From Nocardia transvalensis (GTDB taxonomy: Bacteria; Actinomycetota; Actinomycetes; Mycobacteriales; Mycobacteriaceae), in the NCBI RefSeq assembly GCF_015477765.1, contig NZ_JADLQQ010000003.1:310001-374000 (forward strand): a DNA stretch of 64,000 nt, read 5' to 3'. The notes under the pieces are model-generated. The model was given only the letters and a program-made list of their open reading frames with translations. It was not told the DNA's origin and did not search any database. Each line of letters opens with the position of its first letter. The stretch's first letter is position 1. The position numbers were made by a program, and so were the translations under genes. Positions 63,555 through 64,000 of this stretch are shown piece by piece.

Positions 63555-64000
63555 ATGCGGGTGAGCACCATGGAGTTGCCTCGTCTGCGCTCGGCCACCG
63601 GGCGCTGGATCGTGCTGGCCACCGTGCTGGGCTCCTCGGTGGCGGCGCTGGATGCGACGGTGGTCAACATCGCGCTCCCGCGCATCGGCGAGTCGCTGCA
63701 CACCGGGGTGGCCGGATTGCAGTGGACGCTCAGCGGCTACACCCTCACCCTGGCGTCGTTCATCCTGCTGGGCGGATCGCTCGGTGACCGGCTCGGCCGC
63801 CGCAAGGTATTCGTCTGGGGGACAATCGCTTTCGCGTTGGCCTCGGTGCTGTGCGGTGCCGCGGTGAATATCCAGATGCTGGTGCTGGCCCGGATCGTGC
63901 AGGGCGTGGCCGGTGCCATGCTCACCCCCGGCAGTCTCGCGTTGATCTCGGCCTCCATCGATGAGCGCGATCAGGGCGCGGCGATCGGCCTGTGGTCGGG
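63555..64000 (+). CDS. MFS drug exporter, DHA2 type (partial, 3' end beyond window)
   Basis: An open frame runs from 63555 to the window edge, 148 residues so far. ATG 63555 is used; GTG 63561 and ATG 63570 are alternatives. It has WIVLATVLGSSVAALDATVV, the DHA2-family motif NIALPRIGESL, and the loop GDRLGRRKVFVWG, which is the MFS motif A. Later the helix-4 segment reads ARIVQGVAGAMLTPGSLALI, motif B/C-like. Such 14-helix proton antiporters export drugs and dyes. Divergent from the secreted-protein gene. Confidence 0.9.
   Translation, partial: MRVSTMELPRLRSATGRWIVLATVLGSSVAALDATVVNIALPRIGESLHTGVAGLQWTLSGYTLTLASFILLGGSLGDRLGRRKVFVWGTIAFALASVLCGAAVNIQMLVLARIVQGVAGAMLTPGSLALISASIDERDQGAAIGLWS

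Overview
The window comes from a high-GC actinobacterium of the mycolic-acid group. The gene order around the replication origin (dnaA, dnaN, recF, a DUF721/dciA gene, gyrB, gyrA, a DUF3566 gene, tRNA-Ile, tRNA-Ala on one side; rpmH, rnpA, yidD, yidC, jag, rsmG, parA, parB and then a conserved protein, cwlM, trxA, trxB, an anti-sigma gene, sigM, murJ, a DUF6049 gene, a nudix gene and pcnA on the other) is the one known from Mycobacterium tuberculosis Rv0001-Rv0008 and Rv3907-Rv3924. The accessory content fits a Nocardiaceae member, most likely Nocardia; genus is an inference, not proven here.

Positions 1-7481 are the end of a prophage-like integrated element. A tyrosine integrase starts 116 bases from the 3' end of an intact tRNA-Ala gene. 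Leftwards follow a coiled-coil protein, a 574-base gene-free stretch rich in small repeats, a divergent repressor/Cro-like switch, an excisionase-like protein, a chain of small overlapping genes, a DinD/BRO-type antirepressor-like protein and a RecE-like PD-(D/E)XK nuclease cut by the window edge. The rest of the element lies outside the window.

Positions 7482-27240 are the origin core: tRNA-Ala, a DUF885 metallopeptidase-like gene behind a LexA-type palindrome, tRNA-Ile, DUF3566-gyrA-gyrB, dciA, recF, dnaN, the 800-base dnaN-dnaA spacer (oriC), dnaA, rpmH-rnpA-yidD-yidC-jag, rsmG, parA and parB. Four ParB-binding parS-like sites lie in and around rsmG and parA, and a fifth lies before dciA. 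The oriC spacer has no consensus TT(A/G)TCCACA box. It carries eight CTCGAG-cored palindromes, several fused to GA(A/C)TCCACA boxes, partly at 11- and 22-base spacing, with one perfect 22-base tandem duplication.

Positions 27440-42666 are the conserved cell-envelope and redox block. CwlM (an amidase fold without catalytic residues) and MurJ (lipid II flippase fused to a pseudokinase and an extracellular sugar-binding-like domain, here with a 290-residue proline-rich N-terminus) act in peptidoglycan precursor control. TrxA/TrxB supply thiol reduction. SigM with its membrane anti-sigma factor gives stress control. PcnA adds CCA to tRNAs.

Positions 42668-64000 are less conserved. They hold a molybdate module (TOBE regulator, modABC), an MFS exporter with a nudix gene, a pirin, a DUF4190 membrane protein, an XRE/DUF5753 regulator with a DUF397 partner facing a divergent gene, an M13 metallopeptidase, a ugpAEBC-type ABC importer, an L,D-transpeptidase, a cytochrome P450 with a serine hydrolase, a small secreted protein and the start of an MFS drug exporter cut by the right edge.
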